The translations under genes and the position numbers were made by a program. From NCBI GenBank assembly GCA_003158475.1, contig PMJR01000045.1, forward strand, positions 12,624 to 48,446: a stretch of DNA of 35,823 bases, read 5' to 3'. Positions within the stretch are counted from its first letter, which is position 1. Each line of letters begins with the position of its first letter. Source of the stretch: Ignavibacteriota bacterium (GTDB taxonomy: Bacteria; Bacteroidota; Ignavibacteria; UBA10030; UBA6906). Below, piece after piece: positions 25,809-33,289 of the stretch. A model generated the notes under the pieces. That model searched no databases. It worked only from the letters and a program-made list of their open reading frames with translations, and had not been told where the DNA came from.

Positions 25809-26687
25809 TCAGACCGTCACCGCCGTCCCGTTCCCGGCATGGATGAGCTCCGTGCCGATACCGAGATCGGTGAAGATTTCAAGGAGGATCGAGTGCTTGA
25901 TCCTGCCGTCGATGAGGTGCACTTTGTTGACGCCCGCGGCGAGAGCGGTGAACGCGGAGCGGATCTTGGGTATCATGCCGTTGCTGATGACCCCGTCCGC
26001 CATGAGCCGCTCCGCGAGCGGCCGGTCCATGCTGGGGACAAGAAGGTCGTCGGCCATGACTCCTTCGACGTCGCTCAGGAATACCAGCTTCTCCGCCCTG
26101 AGCTTCGCCGCAATCGCGGAGGCGGCGACGTCGGCGTTGATATTGTGCGGCTCACAGGCATCATTCACGCCGATCGGGGCGATCACGGGCATGATGCCGT
26201 TGTCCAGAAGAAGGTTCAGATATACGGTATTGACGCCGGTGACTTCACCGACCAAACCGAGGTCCACCCCCCCCTCCGCGGACCTCTTCACTTTCAAGAC
26301 ATGGGCGTCGATCCCGCAGAGTCCGACCGCCTCGCCGTCGTGCCTGTTGATCCTCCCGACAATGTCTTTATTTGTCTTTCCCGCAAGCACCATCTGGACC
26401 ACCTCCATCATCGGGGCATCCGTGTATCGCTGGCCGTTCACAAAGCGCGACTCGAGGCCGAGCTTCGAAGCGATGTCCGTGATCTCCTTCCCGCCGCCGT
26501 GGACGATCGCCACTTTGATGCCGATCTTCTTCAGAAGAGTCACATCCTGGGCGAATGCCTCGTTCAACTCGTCGTCCACCATCGCCGCACCTCCGTACTT
26601 CACGACGAAAGTCTTCCCTTCATACCGTGAAATATACGGGAGTGCTTCGATAAGGACTTCCGTCTTGGCGCCGAGCGAAGTGATCAT
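25809..26687 (-). CDS. argB: N-acetylglutamate kinase
   Basis: 292 residues of the amino-acid-kinase family, phosphorylating N-acetyl-L-glutamate. Visible: FVVKYGGAAM at residue 28 (the GGxAM phosphate-binding element), VAIVHGGGKEITDIASKLG near 60 (glycine loop), RFVNGQRYTDAPMMEVVQMVLAGKTNKDIV near 80, and NINADVAASAIAAKLRAEKLVFLSDVEGV near 180. The N-terminal helix ahead of the kinase core (TEVLIEALPYI) is the type found in hexameric, arginine-inhibited enzymes, so feedback inhibition is plausible but unproven. The start is 3 bases after the argJ stop, with TGAGG just upstream. argR follows after 9 bases. Confidence 0.95.
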   Translation of the reverse strand: MITSLGAKTEVLIEALPYISRYEGKTFVVKYGGAAMVDDELNEAFAQDVTLLKKIGIKVAIVHGGGKEITDIASKLGLESRFVNGQRYTDAPMMEVVQMVLAGKTNKDIVGRINRHDGEAVGLCGIDAHVLKVKRSAEGGVDLGLVGEVTGVNTVYLNLLLDNGIMPVIAPIGVNDACEPHNINADVAASAIAAKLRAEKLVFLSDVEGVMADDLLVPSMDRPLAERLMADGVISNGMIPKIRSAFTALAAGVNKVHLIDGRIKHSILLEIFTDLGIGTELIHAGNGTAVTV

Positions 26688-26690
26688 GCC

Positions 26691-28022
26691 TCAGGTCCGG
26701 TAATTTGCATTGATGTCCACGTACGCCTTGGACAGGTCGCATGTCCAGAATGACGCGCTCCCTTCCCCCTGCTGCAGGCTGACGGTGATCGTGATCTCCT
26801 TCCGGCTCAGGACCTTCTTCGCCTCCTCCTCGGAGAAATCAATCGTGTAGTTCCGCCGGAGGATCGGCACACCGCCGAAGAAGATCTCGACCTTTGCCGG
26901 GTCGAAGTCGATCCCCGAGTATCCCACGGCTGCCAGGATGCGGCCCCAGTTCGCATCTTCGCCGTGTATGGCCGTTTTGACGAGATTGGAGTTCGCGATC
27001 GCGCGCGCCGCCCTCACCGCGCTCGCTTCGTCCGCGGCCCCGGTCACATTGATCTCAATGAATTTTGTCGCCCCCTCACCGTCCTTCACGATCATCTTCG
27101 ACAGCGTGACAAGCATCTGCTCGAGAGCTGCGTAGAAGGCCTTGTAGTGCGGTCCCCCCACCTGCGTGAGAGGCTGCGCGCCCGACTCGCCGTTGGCAAG
27201 CACGGCAACCATGTCGTTGGTGCTTGTGTCTCCGTCGACGGAAATCCTGTTGAACGAGCGATCGGCGGCGCGGGAAAGGGCGGAACGGAGGACTGCCGGG
27301 GAGACTGCGGCGTCGGTTGTGACAAAAGCAAGCATGGTGGCCATGTTCGGCGCAATCATCCCGGAACCCTTCGCCATCCCCCCCATCGTCACCCGCACAC
27401 CATCGCAGTCGAATTCCAGCGCATGTTCCTTGACAAATGTGTCGGTTGTTATGATCGCCTCGGCGGCCGAGCCCCCCCCCTCGGGCGAGAGCACCGTCGC
27501 CGCCCTTTTTATCCCGTCGGTGATCGCTGTGATGGGGAGGAACTGCCCGATGACGCCGGTGGATGAAACGAGAACTTCACCCGGCCCCACGTTCAGGGCC
27601 GAGGCGGTCGCCCCGACCATAGCCCAGGCGTCCTTCATCCCGCGATCCCCCGTGCACGCATTGGCGTTCCCGCTGTTCACCACGATGGCGCGGAACGTGT
27701 GCGAACGCTCCATCTGTACCCGTGTGACAACGACGGGGGCCGCCTGGACCCTGTTCGTCGTCAGGACGACGGCCGCGGAGGCCGGTTCATCCGAGACGAC
27801 CAGACAGAGGTCCTTTTTCGATTTCTTGACGCCGCAATGGATGCCTGCCGCGCGAAACCCCTTCGGGGCAGTGATGCCGCCGGGGAGTTCCTTGAGGCCC
27901 GGGAGGGGGAGAATATCTGTCACCGCGGTGTCATGGTGAGGTTGCTCCCCCCCCGGCGCAATGACACCCGTCGCTTTCCCCTCACGGATGTTCTTCGACG
28001 TGCGTTCTGTACCACTGTTCAT
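26691..28022 (-). CDS. argJ: glutamate N-acetyltransferase / ornithine acetyltransferase
   Basis: 443 residues of the ArgJ Ntn-hydrolase-like family. It moves acetyl from N-acetylornithine to glutamate, recycling the acetyl group; bifunctional members also use acetyl-CoA. The autocleavage site is in GMAKGSGMIAPNMATMLAFV near residue 220, where Thr of ATML becomes the N-terminal nucleophile of the beta chain. GGITAPKGFRAAGIHCGVKKS near 48 and RISVDGDTSTNDMV near 260 are further landmarks. About 45 N-terminal residues precede usual ArgJ sequence; ATG 28022 overlaps the argC stop and is kept for coupling, but GTG 27923 is possible. No argA is seen, so ArgJ may also make acetylglutamate. A G9 run (27472-27480) encodes consecutive glycines. 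Confidence 0.94.
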   Translation of the reverse strand: MNSGTERTSKNIREGKATGVIAPGGEQPHHDTAVTDILPLPGLKELPGGITAPKGFRAAGIHCGVKKSKKDLCLVVSDEPASAAVVLTTNRVQAAPVVVTRVQMERSHTFRAIVVNSGNANACTGDRGMKDAWAMVGATASALNVGPGEVLVSSTGVIGQFLPITAITDGIKRAATVLSPEGGGSAAEAIITTDTFVKEHALEFDCDGVRVTMGGMAKGSGMIAPNMATMLAFVTTDAAVSPAVLRSALSRAADRSFNRISVDGDTSTNDMVAVLANGESGAQPLTQVGGPHYKAFYAALEQMLVTLSKMIVKDGEGATKFIEINVTGAADEASAVRAARAIANSNLVKTAIHGEDANWGRILAAVGYSGIDFDPAKVEIFFGGVPILRRNYTIDFSEEEAKKVLSRKEITITVSLQQGEGSASFWTCDLSKAYVDINANYRT

Positions 28023-29032
28023 TTCAATCCTGTCGCCTCAGGGAGACCGAACATGAGATTCATGTTTTGCACCGCCTGGCCCGCCGCTCCTTTGACAAGG
28101 TTATCGATCACGGACATGACGATGAGCTGGTTCGTCCGCCCTTCGATGGCAATGCCGATATCGCAGTAGTTCGTCCTTGTGACGGCGAGCATCTGAGGTA
28201 CCTGGCGGGTGATCCTGACGAACGGGTGCGGGGCGTAAAACTCCTCGTAGAGCGTCAGGAGCTCCGCGGCGCTCAGCGCGACCGACAATCCGGCGTGCGC
28301 CGTCGTGTAAATCCCCCTCGTGATCGGGATCAGATGTGGGACAAATGACACGGTCACCGCCGCACCCGAGGCCTCCGCGAGGACGCTTTCAATTTCAGGA
28401 ATGTGCTGATGGATGCCGATCTTGTAGGCACGGACATTCTCGTTGATTTCGGCAAAACTCATCTCCACGGAGGCGCTCCGACCCGCCCCCGAAACGCCCG
28501 AGAGCGAGTTGATAACGATCCCGCCGGGGTGAATGATGCCGTGTTTCAACGCCGGCAGGAGTGCCAGGATCGCACCGGTGGGGTAGCAACCGGGATTGGC
28601 GACGAATTTCGCTGCAGCGATCAGGTCCCTGTTGAGCTCAGGGAGTCCGTACACCGCCGCCGTAAGGAGTTCCGGAGCGGTGTGCAGGTGCCGGTAATAC
28701 TTTTCGTAGAGCCCTGCAGACCTGAGGCGGAAATCCCCCCCCAGGTCGATGATCCTTCTGACCCTGTCTCTGAGGAGCGGGATGATCTTCATCGCTTCCC
28801 CGGAGGGGAGGGCGACAAAAGCAACGTCGATGCCGTCGAGTCCCGCAGGGACGAGCTCGTCGTACTCCAGATCGCACTGCCCCGCAAAGGCCGGATAAAG
28901 GGCATCGACCCTTTTCCCGGCGGAAGAGGCTGCGGTCACCTTCTGTACCCGGACCCCGGGGTGGGAAGAGAGGACCCTCAGGAGCTCGGCCCCCGAGTAG
29001 CCCGATGCCCCGATAATTGCTGCGTTCACCAC
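28019..29032 (-). CDS. argC: N-acetyl-gamma-glutamyl-phosphate reductase
   Basis: 337 residues from GTG 29032. It reduces N-acetylglutamyl phosphate to the semialdehyde with NADPH. The Rossmann motif AIIGASGYSGAELLRVL starts at about residue 4. FVANPGCYPTGAILALLPAL near 141 carries the active-site Cys, and PHLIPITRGIYTTAHA near 235 is also typical. The start is uncertain: ATG 29068 adds 12 residues, and TTG 29098 lies upstream of the predicted transcription start (near 29078) and inside the operator, so it is rejected. GTG 29032 gives the usual family N terminus. It is the first gene of argCJBRGH; its stop overlaps the argJ start. Confidence 0.94.
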   Translation of the reverse strand: MVNAAIIGASGYSGAELLRVLSSHPGVRVQKVTAASSAGKRVDALYPAFAGQCDLEYDELVPAGLDGIDVAFVALPSGEAMKIIPLLRDRVRRIIDLGGDFRLRSAGLYEKYYRHLHTAPELLTAAVYGLPELNRDLIAAAKFVANPGCYPTGAILALLPALKHGIIHPGGIVINSLSGVSGAGRSASVEMSFAEINENVRAYKIGIHQHIPEIESVLAEASGAAVTVSFVPHLIPITRGIYTTAHAGLSVALSAAELLTLYEEFYAPHPFVRITRQVPQMLAVTRTNYCDIGIAIEGRTNQLIVMSVIDNLVKGAAGQAVQNMNLMFGLPEATGLK

Positions 29033-29060
29033 GGCGTTTCCCGATTCGGTTAAAAATTCT

Positions 29061-29099
29061 TCTTGCATAAATATGCAAAAACCTGTATTATTATGCAAG
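29061..29099. promoter_or_regulatory. pair of ARG-box-like palindromes between argC and argD
   Basis: Box 1, TTGCATA-AA-TATGCAA (29063-29078), has perfect 7-bp arms. Box 2, TGTATTA/TTATGCA (29084-29097), matches the same pattern with one mismatch in the outer arm. Their centres are 20 bp apart, equal to two 18-bp ARG boxes separated by 2 bp, the spacing expected for one ArgR hexamer. Both divergent promoters lie under the boxes. argR is in the argC operon. Confidence 0.6.
29063..29091 (+). promoter_or_regulatory. putative argD promoter
   Basis: TTGCAT (29063-29068), 17 bases, TATTAT (29086-29091). The -35 lies in ARG box 1 and the -10 in box 2. The predicted start near 29098 is about 38 bases before the argD ATG at 29136. 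Confidence 0.5.
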
Positions 29100-29113
29100 A
29101 ACTTTTTTCACAA
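29085..29113 (-). promoter_or_regulatory. putative argCJBRGH promoter
   Basis: On the minus strand: TTGTGA (29113-29108), 17 bases, TAATAC (29090-29085). The -10 falls in ARG box 2 and box 1 covers the start site near 29078. The -10 shares bases 29086-29090 with that of argD on the other strand. Confidence 0.5.
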
Positions 29114-29135
29114 TTTTTTTCCGCCGGGATCCGCC

Positions 29136-30332
29136 ATGACCATGCAGGCCAGGACAATGCAGGACAGGGAAGCCGCCACTTTCTTCCATACGTACAAGCG
29201 CCTTCCTCTCGAAGTGGAGCGGGGGGAAGGGGTGTACCTGTTCACGAGAGACGGGAAGCGCTACCTGGATATGTTCGCAGGACTGGCCGTCAACGCGCTC
29301 GGGTACGCCCATCCGCGCATCGTCGAGGCGATACGCTCCCAGGCGTCCCGCTATAGCCACCTGTCAAACTATTTCCTTCAGGAGACGCAGATACGGCTGG
29401 CCGAGCTGCTGACCAGTCTTTCCGGTTACCCGAGGGTGTTCTTCAGCAACAGCGGGACCGAGGCAATCGAGGGGGCGATCAAGATTGCCCGTAAGTGGGG
29501 CTCGACCCGGGGAAAGACCGAGATCCTGTCGCTGAGCAATTCTTTTCACGGGCGGACAATGGGAGCGCTTTCCCTGATGGACCGCCCGAAATACAGGGAC
29601 GGATTCGGTCCCTTCCTCGAAGGATGCCGTCTCCTGCCGTTCAATGACCCGGCGGCCCTCCGGAAATCCGTCAGCCCGAGAACTGCAGCCGTGATTCTCG
29701 AATTCATTCAGGGGGAGGGAGGCATCAGGCCGGTCTCAGCAGAGTTTGCGCGCACGCTGGCGGAACTGCAGAGCGAATCGGGGTTCCTTCTCATCGCGGA
29801 CGAAATCCAGTCGGGCGCCGGGAGGACGGGAAAGTTCTTTGCCTTCCAGCACTACCCGGTTTCCCCCGATGTCGTCACGCTCGCCAAACCGATCGGGGGG
29901 GGGCTCCCTCTGGGCGCCATACTCGCGACCGGCGATGTCGCGTCGGTGCTCGAGCCGGGGATGCATGGGACCACATTCGGCGGAAACCCTGTCGCCTGTG
30001 CGGCCGGCGTGGCGGTGCTGGAAGAAATCGAAGAGAAGAACCTGACCGGGCGCGCCGCGGTACTGGGGGAGAGACTGAAGGCCGGACTCAACGGCCTCGC
30101 GAAGGAATTCCCGGTTTTGATCAAAGAGGTTCGTGGTTTCGGCCTCATGGCCGGAGCTGAGCTCGACCGGAGCGGAGACGGAATCACGGATGCGATGAGG
30201 GAGAAGTGTATCCTCATCAACTGCACGGACACGACCGTGCTCAGATTCCTCCCCCCTCTTATCATTGAGGCATCCCATGTAGACGAGACCATCGCCACTC
30301 TCAGGGGGGTTCTCGCAAGTATCAAAAAATGA
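29136..30332 (+). CDS. argD: acetylornithine aminotransferase
   Basis: 398 residues of the class III, PLP-dependent aminotransferases, converting N-acetylglutamate semialdehyde to N-acetylornithine with glutamate. Visible: FHTYKRLPLEVERGEGVYLFTRDG near the N terminus, VFFSNSGTEAIEGAIKIAR near residue 88, NSFHGRTMGALS near 117, LIADEIQSGAGRTGKFFAFQ near 210 (Asp that binds PLP nitrogen), and the Schiff-base lysine in LAKPIGGGLPLGA near 250. ATG 29136 is chosen because the reading frame upstream enters the operator. ATG 29142 and ATG 29157 are alternatives, the last having AGGA at good distance. It is transcribed away from argC under the shared ARG boxes. A G9 run (29895-29903) encodes three glycines. 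Confidence 0.95.
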   Translation: MTMQARTMQDREAATFFHTYKRLPLEVERGEGVYLFTRDGKRYLDMFAGLAVNALGYAHPRIVEAIRSQASRYSHLSNYFLQETQIRLAELLTSLSGYPRVFFSNSGTEAIEGAIKIARKWGSTRGKTEILSLSNSFHGRTMGALSLMDRPKYRDGFGPFLEGCRLLPFNDPAALRKSVSPRTAAVILEFIQGEGGIRPVSAEFARTLAELQSESGFLLIADEIQSGAGRTGKFFAFQHYPVSPDVVTLAKPIGGGLPLGAILATGDVASVLEPGMHGTTFGGNPVACAAGVAVLEEIEEKNLTGRAAVLGERLKAGLNGLAKEFPVLIKEVRGFGLMAGAELDRSGDGITDAMREKCILINCTDTTVLRFLPPLIIEASHVDETIATLRGVLASIKK

Positions 30333-30340
30333 CATAGTAC

Positions 30341-30398
30341 TGCCAGAAATGGCAAATCCCGTTTCTGCATTTGACAATACGGTGAGTTTACGCTCACC
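30341..30398 (+). terminator. two short hairpins after argD
   Basis: TGCCA-GAAA-TGGCA (30341-30354) starts 9 bases after the argD stop; its GAAA tetraloop is stabilising. GGTGAG-TTTACG-CTCACC (30381-30398) follows 27 bases later. Neither has a U-tract, so they may assist termination or protect the 3' end, or the second may be an operator for the nfn genes. Confidence 0.3.
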
Positions 30399-30421
30399 CA
30401 TCCCGCCCAAATGCCCTAAGA

Positions 30422-30451
30422 TTGTTCAAAATTGAAGTTTTTTCTGATAAT
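30422..30451 (+). promoter_or_regulatory. putative promoter of nfnAB
   Basis: TTGTTC (30422-30427), 18 bases, GATAAT (30446-30451). The predicted start near 30458 is about 55 bases before ATG 30513. A weak -35; TTGACA at 30371-30376 has no -10 at proper spacing. Confidence 0.3.
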
Positions 30452-30512
30452 CCTCTGGCACGTCAATTGCGACCCCCTGTATGATCTTCCTACACCCAAA
30501 TGGAGAGGGCGC

Positions 30513-31367
30513 ATGTTCCAGATTATCGATAAGAAGGTCCTTGCTCCGACTATCACGAGGTTCGAAATCAAGGCGCCGTTCATCGCGCGGAAGAGGAAGG
30601 CGGGGAATTTCGTCATGGTGCGGGTTGAGGAGGGTGGGGAACGGATACCTCTGACGATCGCCGACGGGAACCCGGCCCTGGGGACGATCACGCTCATTGT
30701 GCAGGCGATCGGCGGCACGACGAAGCTTCTTTGCAGCAAGAACGCCGGCGACACTCTCCTCGACGTCGTCGGACCTCTCGGCAACCCTACACCGATCGAG
30801 GATCACGGTGTTGTCGCGTGCGTCGGCGGGGGTGTCGGCACCGCGGAGCTTTATCCGATTGCCAAGGCACTCAAAGAAGCCGGGAATCGGGTTCTCACCA
30901 TCATAGGCGCGCGCTCCAAAGAACTCGTGATACTCGAAAAAGAAATGAACGCCTGTTCCGACGAGACATTCGTGACGACCGACGACGGAACGTACGCGCG
31001 GAAAGGGTTCGTGACCGATCAATTGAAAGATCTGCTCGACGCTCCGGGGGGCGTGAATGCCGTCTACGCGATCGGCCCCCTCCCCATGATGAAAGCGGTG
31101 GCAAACCTTACGCGATCGTATCAGGTGGAGACGCTCGTCAGTCTCAACACGATCATGGTTGACGGGACGGGGATGTGCGGCGGATGCCGCGTCACTGTTG
31201 CCGGAGAGATGAAGTTTGCGTGCGTCGACGGCCCGGAATTCGACGGACACAAGGTGGATTTCGACGAGCTCATGATGAGGAATCGCACGTACGTGGACTT
31301 GGAACGAATCTCGGATCAGAAACATGTCTGCAGATTGACGGGCGTGAGCCAGGAGGCAGCCACATGA
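30513..31367 (+). CDS. nfnA: NfnA-type FAD/NAD-binding, [2Fe-2S] subunit (sulfide dehydrogenase/transhydrogenase)
   Basis: 284 residues of the ferredoxin-NADP reductase/dihydroorotate-dehydrogenase-electron-transfer family. The FAD barrel contains the RIPLTIAD element near residue 47 and the NAD-binding Rossmann half begins VACVGGGVGTAELYPIAKAL near 101. The C-terminal iron-sulfur loop MCGGCRVTV near 227 and the following FACVDGPEFDGHKVDF supply four Cys for a [2Fe-2S] cluster. With NfnB it would form the NADH-dependent reduced-ferredoxin:NADP+ oxidoreductase, which confurcates electrons from NADH and ferredoxin to NADP+. ATG 30513 follows GGAGAGGG and gives the usual N terminus; earlier in-frame codons do not. 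Its stop overlaps the nfnB start (ATGA at 31364-31367). Confidence 0.87.
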   Translation: MFQIIDKKVLAPTITRFEIKAPFIARKRKAGNFVMVRVEEGGERIPLTIADGNPALGTITLIVQAIGGTTKLLCSKNAGDTLLDVVGPLGNPTPIEDHGVVACVGGGVGTAELYPIAKALKEAGNRVLTIIGARSKELVILEKEMNACSDETFVTTDDGTYARKGFVTDQLKDLLDAPGGVNAVYAIGPLPMMKAVANLTRSYQVETLVSLNTIMVDGTGMCGGCRVTVAGEMKFACVDGPEFDGHKVDFDELMMRNRTYVDLERISDQKHVCRLTGVSQEAAT

Positions 31368-32854
31368 GTGTGAACAACCCACTGAAGCCATCGCAGCGGA
31401 TGAAGATTCCCCGCCAGGAATCCATCGAACAGCCGGCGGATCTGCGGAGCATCAACTTCCTCGAAGTGTCCTATGGCTTCGACGAGGAACGGGCAATCCA
31501 GGAGAGCCAGCGCTGTCTGGAATGCAAGCAACCCTACTGCACGGACGGCTGTCCCGTGGGGATCGACATCCGGGCGTTCATCGACCTGGTGGTGCAAAAA
31601 GACTATGTCGGCGCCGTGAGGAAGATACGGGAGGCAAACTATCTCCCCGCCATCTGCGGTAGGGTCTGCCCCCAGGAATCCCAGTGTGAATCCCTTTGCG
31701 TGATGGGGAAGAAGCTGACTCCGGTGGCCATCGGCAAACTCGAACGGTTTGTCGCCGACTACGAGATGAGGAACAATCTGTTCACTCCCCCGTTGATCAG
31801 TGAAAAGCGGCAGGAGAAAGTCGCGATCGTCGGGTCCGGACCTTCAGGACTCACGTGCGCGGCGGAACTGGCGCAGAGGGGATACCGGGTCACCATATTT
31901 GAAGCCCTTCATGCGGTCGGCGGGGTCCTCCGGTACGGGATCCCCGAATTCCGGCTCCCCAAAGAAATCCTCGATCTTGAAACCAACCGGATCAAAGCGC
32001 TCGGGGTCGAGATCCATACGAACTTCGTTGTGGGGAGGACGGCCACGATCGACGAGCTGTTCGATGAATGGGGATTCAAAGCCATATTCCTCGGGACGGG
32101 TGCCGGGACGCCGACGTTCATGGGTATTCCGGGGGAGAGCCTGAGCGGAGTTTATTCAGCGAACGAATTCCTCACGCGCGTCAACCTGATGGGGGCCTAC
32201 AAATTCCCCCAGAACGATACGCCGATCAGGGTGGGAAAGGCCGTCGGGGTGATCGGCGGGGGAAACACCGCGATGGACGCGGTGCGAACATCCAAGCGGC
32301 TGGGGGCGGAAAAAGCGTACCTCATATACAGACGCTCTCGCGGGGAGATGCCCGCCCGCGAAGAGGAGATACACCACGCGGAACAGGAAGGGATTGAATT
32401 CCTCCTGCTGACCGCGCCCCTCCGTATACTCGGGGACAGGAACAACTGGGTCCGCGGCATGGAATGCCAGAAGATGGAGCTGGGGGAACCGGATGAATCG
32501 GGACGCCGGAGGCCGGTGCCCCTGAAGGGTTCCGAGTTCACGCTCGAACTTCAAACGGTCATAGAGGCGATCGGACAGAAACCGAACCCGATCATACAGG
32601 CGACAACCCCGGGGCTCGAGACGAGCAAGCGGGGAACAGTCGTCACGAATGAAAATCAGAAGACGAGCCGTGAGGGGATATTCGCCGGAGGGGATCTTTC
32701 ACGCGGCGGGGCGACCGTGATACTGGCAATGAAGGACGGGAAGACCGCCGCGGCCGCGATACATGAGTACCTCGACACGCTTCATACGGCGGCGCAGATC
32801 GAAGGGTCCAATGGGCCAGATGTCGCGACTAACGAAACAGGCCGTACTTTTTGA
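31364..32854 (+). CDS. nfnB: NfnB / glutamate-synthase small-subunit-like NADPH oxidoreductase (GltA type)
   Basis: 496 residues. The N-terminal Fe-S domain has CLECKQPYCTDGCPVGIDI near residue 47 and CGRVCPQESQCESLCVMG near 97, the cysteines for two [4Fe-4S] clusters. Then come the FAD site VAIVGSGPSGLTCAAELAQRG near 152, the NADPH site VGVIGGGNTAMDAVRTSKRLG near 295, and EGIFAGGDLSRGGATVILAMKDGK near 445. The protein alone resembles archaeal GltA. Direct coupling to an NfnA gene, in the order nfnA-nfnB, makes the bifurcating transhydrogenase the better call, and absence of a glutamate-synthase large subunit supports this. NfnAB usually marks an anaerobic or fermentative redox economy. The last 26 bases overlap the convergent lipoprotein gene. 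Confidence 0.88.
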   Translation: MSVNNPLKPSQRMKIPRQESIEQPADLRSINFLEVSYGFDEERAIQESQRCLECKQPYCTDGCPVGIDIRAFIDLVVQKDYVGAVRKIREANYLPAICGRVCPQESQCESLCVMGKKLTPVAIGKLERFVADYEMRNNLFTPPLISEKRQEKVAIVGSGPSGLTCAAELAQRGYRVTIFEALHAVGGVLRYGIPEFRLPKEILDLETNRIKALGVEIHTNFVVGRTATIDELFDEWGFKAIFLGTGAGTPTFMGIPGESLSGVYSANEFLTRVNLMGAYKFPQNDTPIRVGKAVGVIGGGNTAMDAVRTSKRLGAEKAYLIYRRSRGEMPAREEEIHHAEQEGIEFLLLTAPLRILGDRNNWVRGMECQKMELGEPDESGRRRPVPLKGSEFTLELQTVIEAIGQKPNPIIQATTPGLETSKRGTVVTNENQKTSREGIFAGGDLSRGGATVILAMKDGKTAAAAIHEYLDTLHTAAQIEGSNGPDVATNETGRTF

Positions 32855-33245
32855 CGTGCCGGTACGCCATGTAACCCACGGCACCGGTCTGCACTGCCCC
32901 CAGCACCATCCGAAAGTAGCTCAGATCCTTCTCTTTCGCCCACTGCAGGCGGAGGGGGGACATGAGATCAGTGCGAGGCTCAAGAACTCCCCCGATGAAT
33001 GAACCCGCGCGGGGGAATCCGCCACCGGCGAACGTCATGGAGGGATCACGGAATGGAAATTCGGTCCCGACCGACGGCGGGAAAAGAAACATCGCACGAC
33101 CGAGCGAGAGCCCGGGGTCAAGCAGCACGATCCTGTTCACCGTACCTGTGTCCGCCGGGGGGGCCCCGGCGTGCTGCCGGGCTGTTGCCCCACAGGCAGA
33201 TGCGATGAGAAGGATACAAAGACCACCGAAAACCTGTTTTCCCAT
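32829..33245 (-). CDS. small predicted lipoprotein of unknown function
   Basis: 138 residues. The N terminus MGKQVFGGLCILLIASAC is a lipoprotein signal with lipobox IASAC (Cys18). The mature part has no recognised domain; it contains proline- and glycine-rich patches (FLFPPSVGTEFPF, FAGGGFPRAGSFIGGVLEPR) and a C-terminal helix, LSYFRMVLGAVQTGAVGYMAYRHV, that may be membrane-associated. There is no Shine-Dalgarno ahead of the ATG, and the best promoter upstream would start the transcript within a few bases of the ATG. It follows the GH51 gene by 44 bases on the same strand and overlaps the 3' end of convergent nfnB by 26 bases. Confidence 0.6.
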   Translation of the reverse strand: MGKQVFGGLCILLIASACGATARQHAGAPPADTGTVNRIVLLDPGLSLGRAMFLFPPSVGTEFPFRDPSMTFAGGGFPRAGSFIGGVLEPRTDLMSPLRLQWAKEKDLSYFRMVLGAVQTGAVGYMAYRHVKKYGLFR

Positions 33246-33253
33246 ATGTTGTG

Positions 33254-33282
33254 AATGTACACCGTGAACGGAGGAACGTCAA
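33254..33282 (-). promoter_or_regulatory. putative promoter of small lipoprotein gene
   Basis: On the minus strand: TTGACG (33282-33277), 17 bases, TACATT (33259-33254). The predicted start near 33247 is 2-3 bases from the ATG at 33245, so a leaderless mRNA would result. Confidence 0.35.
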
Positions 33283-33289
33283 GATAGGC

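Noticed and set aside
25383-26630. Long plus-strand open frame over argR-argB
   Set aside because: Antisense to two clear arginine genes; no ribosome site or family.
30350-30369. Sigma-54 (-24/-12) promoter before nfnA
   Set aside because: TGGCA and TGCA are present, but GG-to-GC spacing is 16, not the required 12 bases.
31175-31363. N-terminal extension of nfnB overlapping nfnA
   Set aside because: Codons are out-of-frame nfnA sequence; the ATG at 31364 with ATGA overlap and family N terminus is clearly right.
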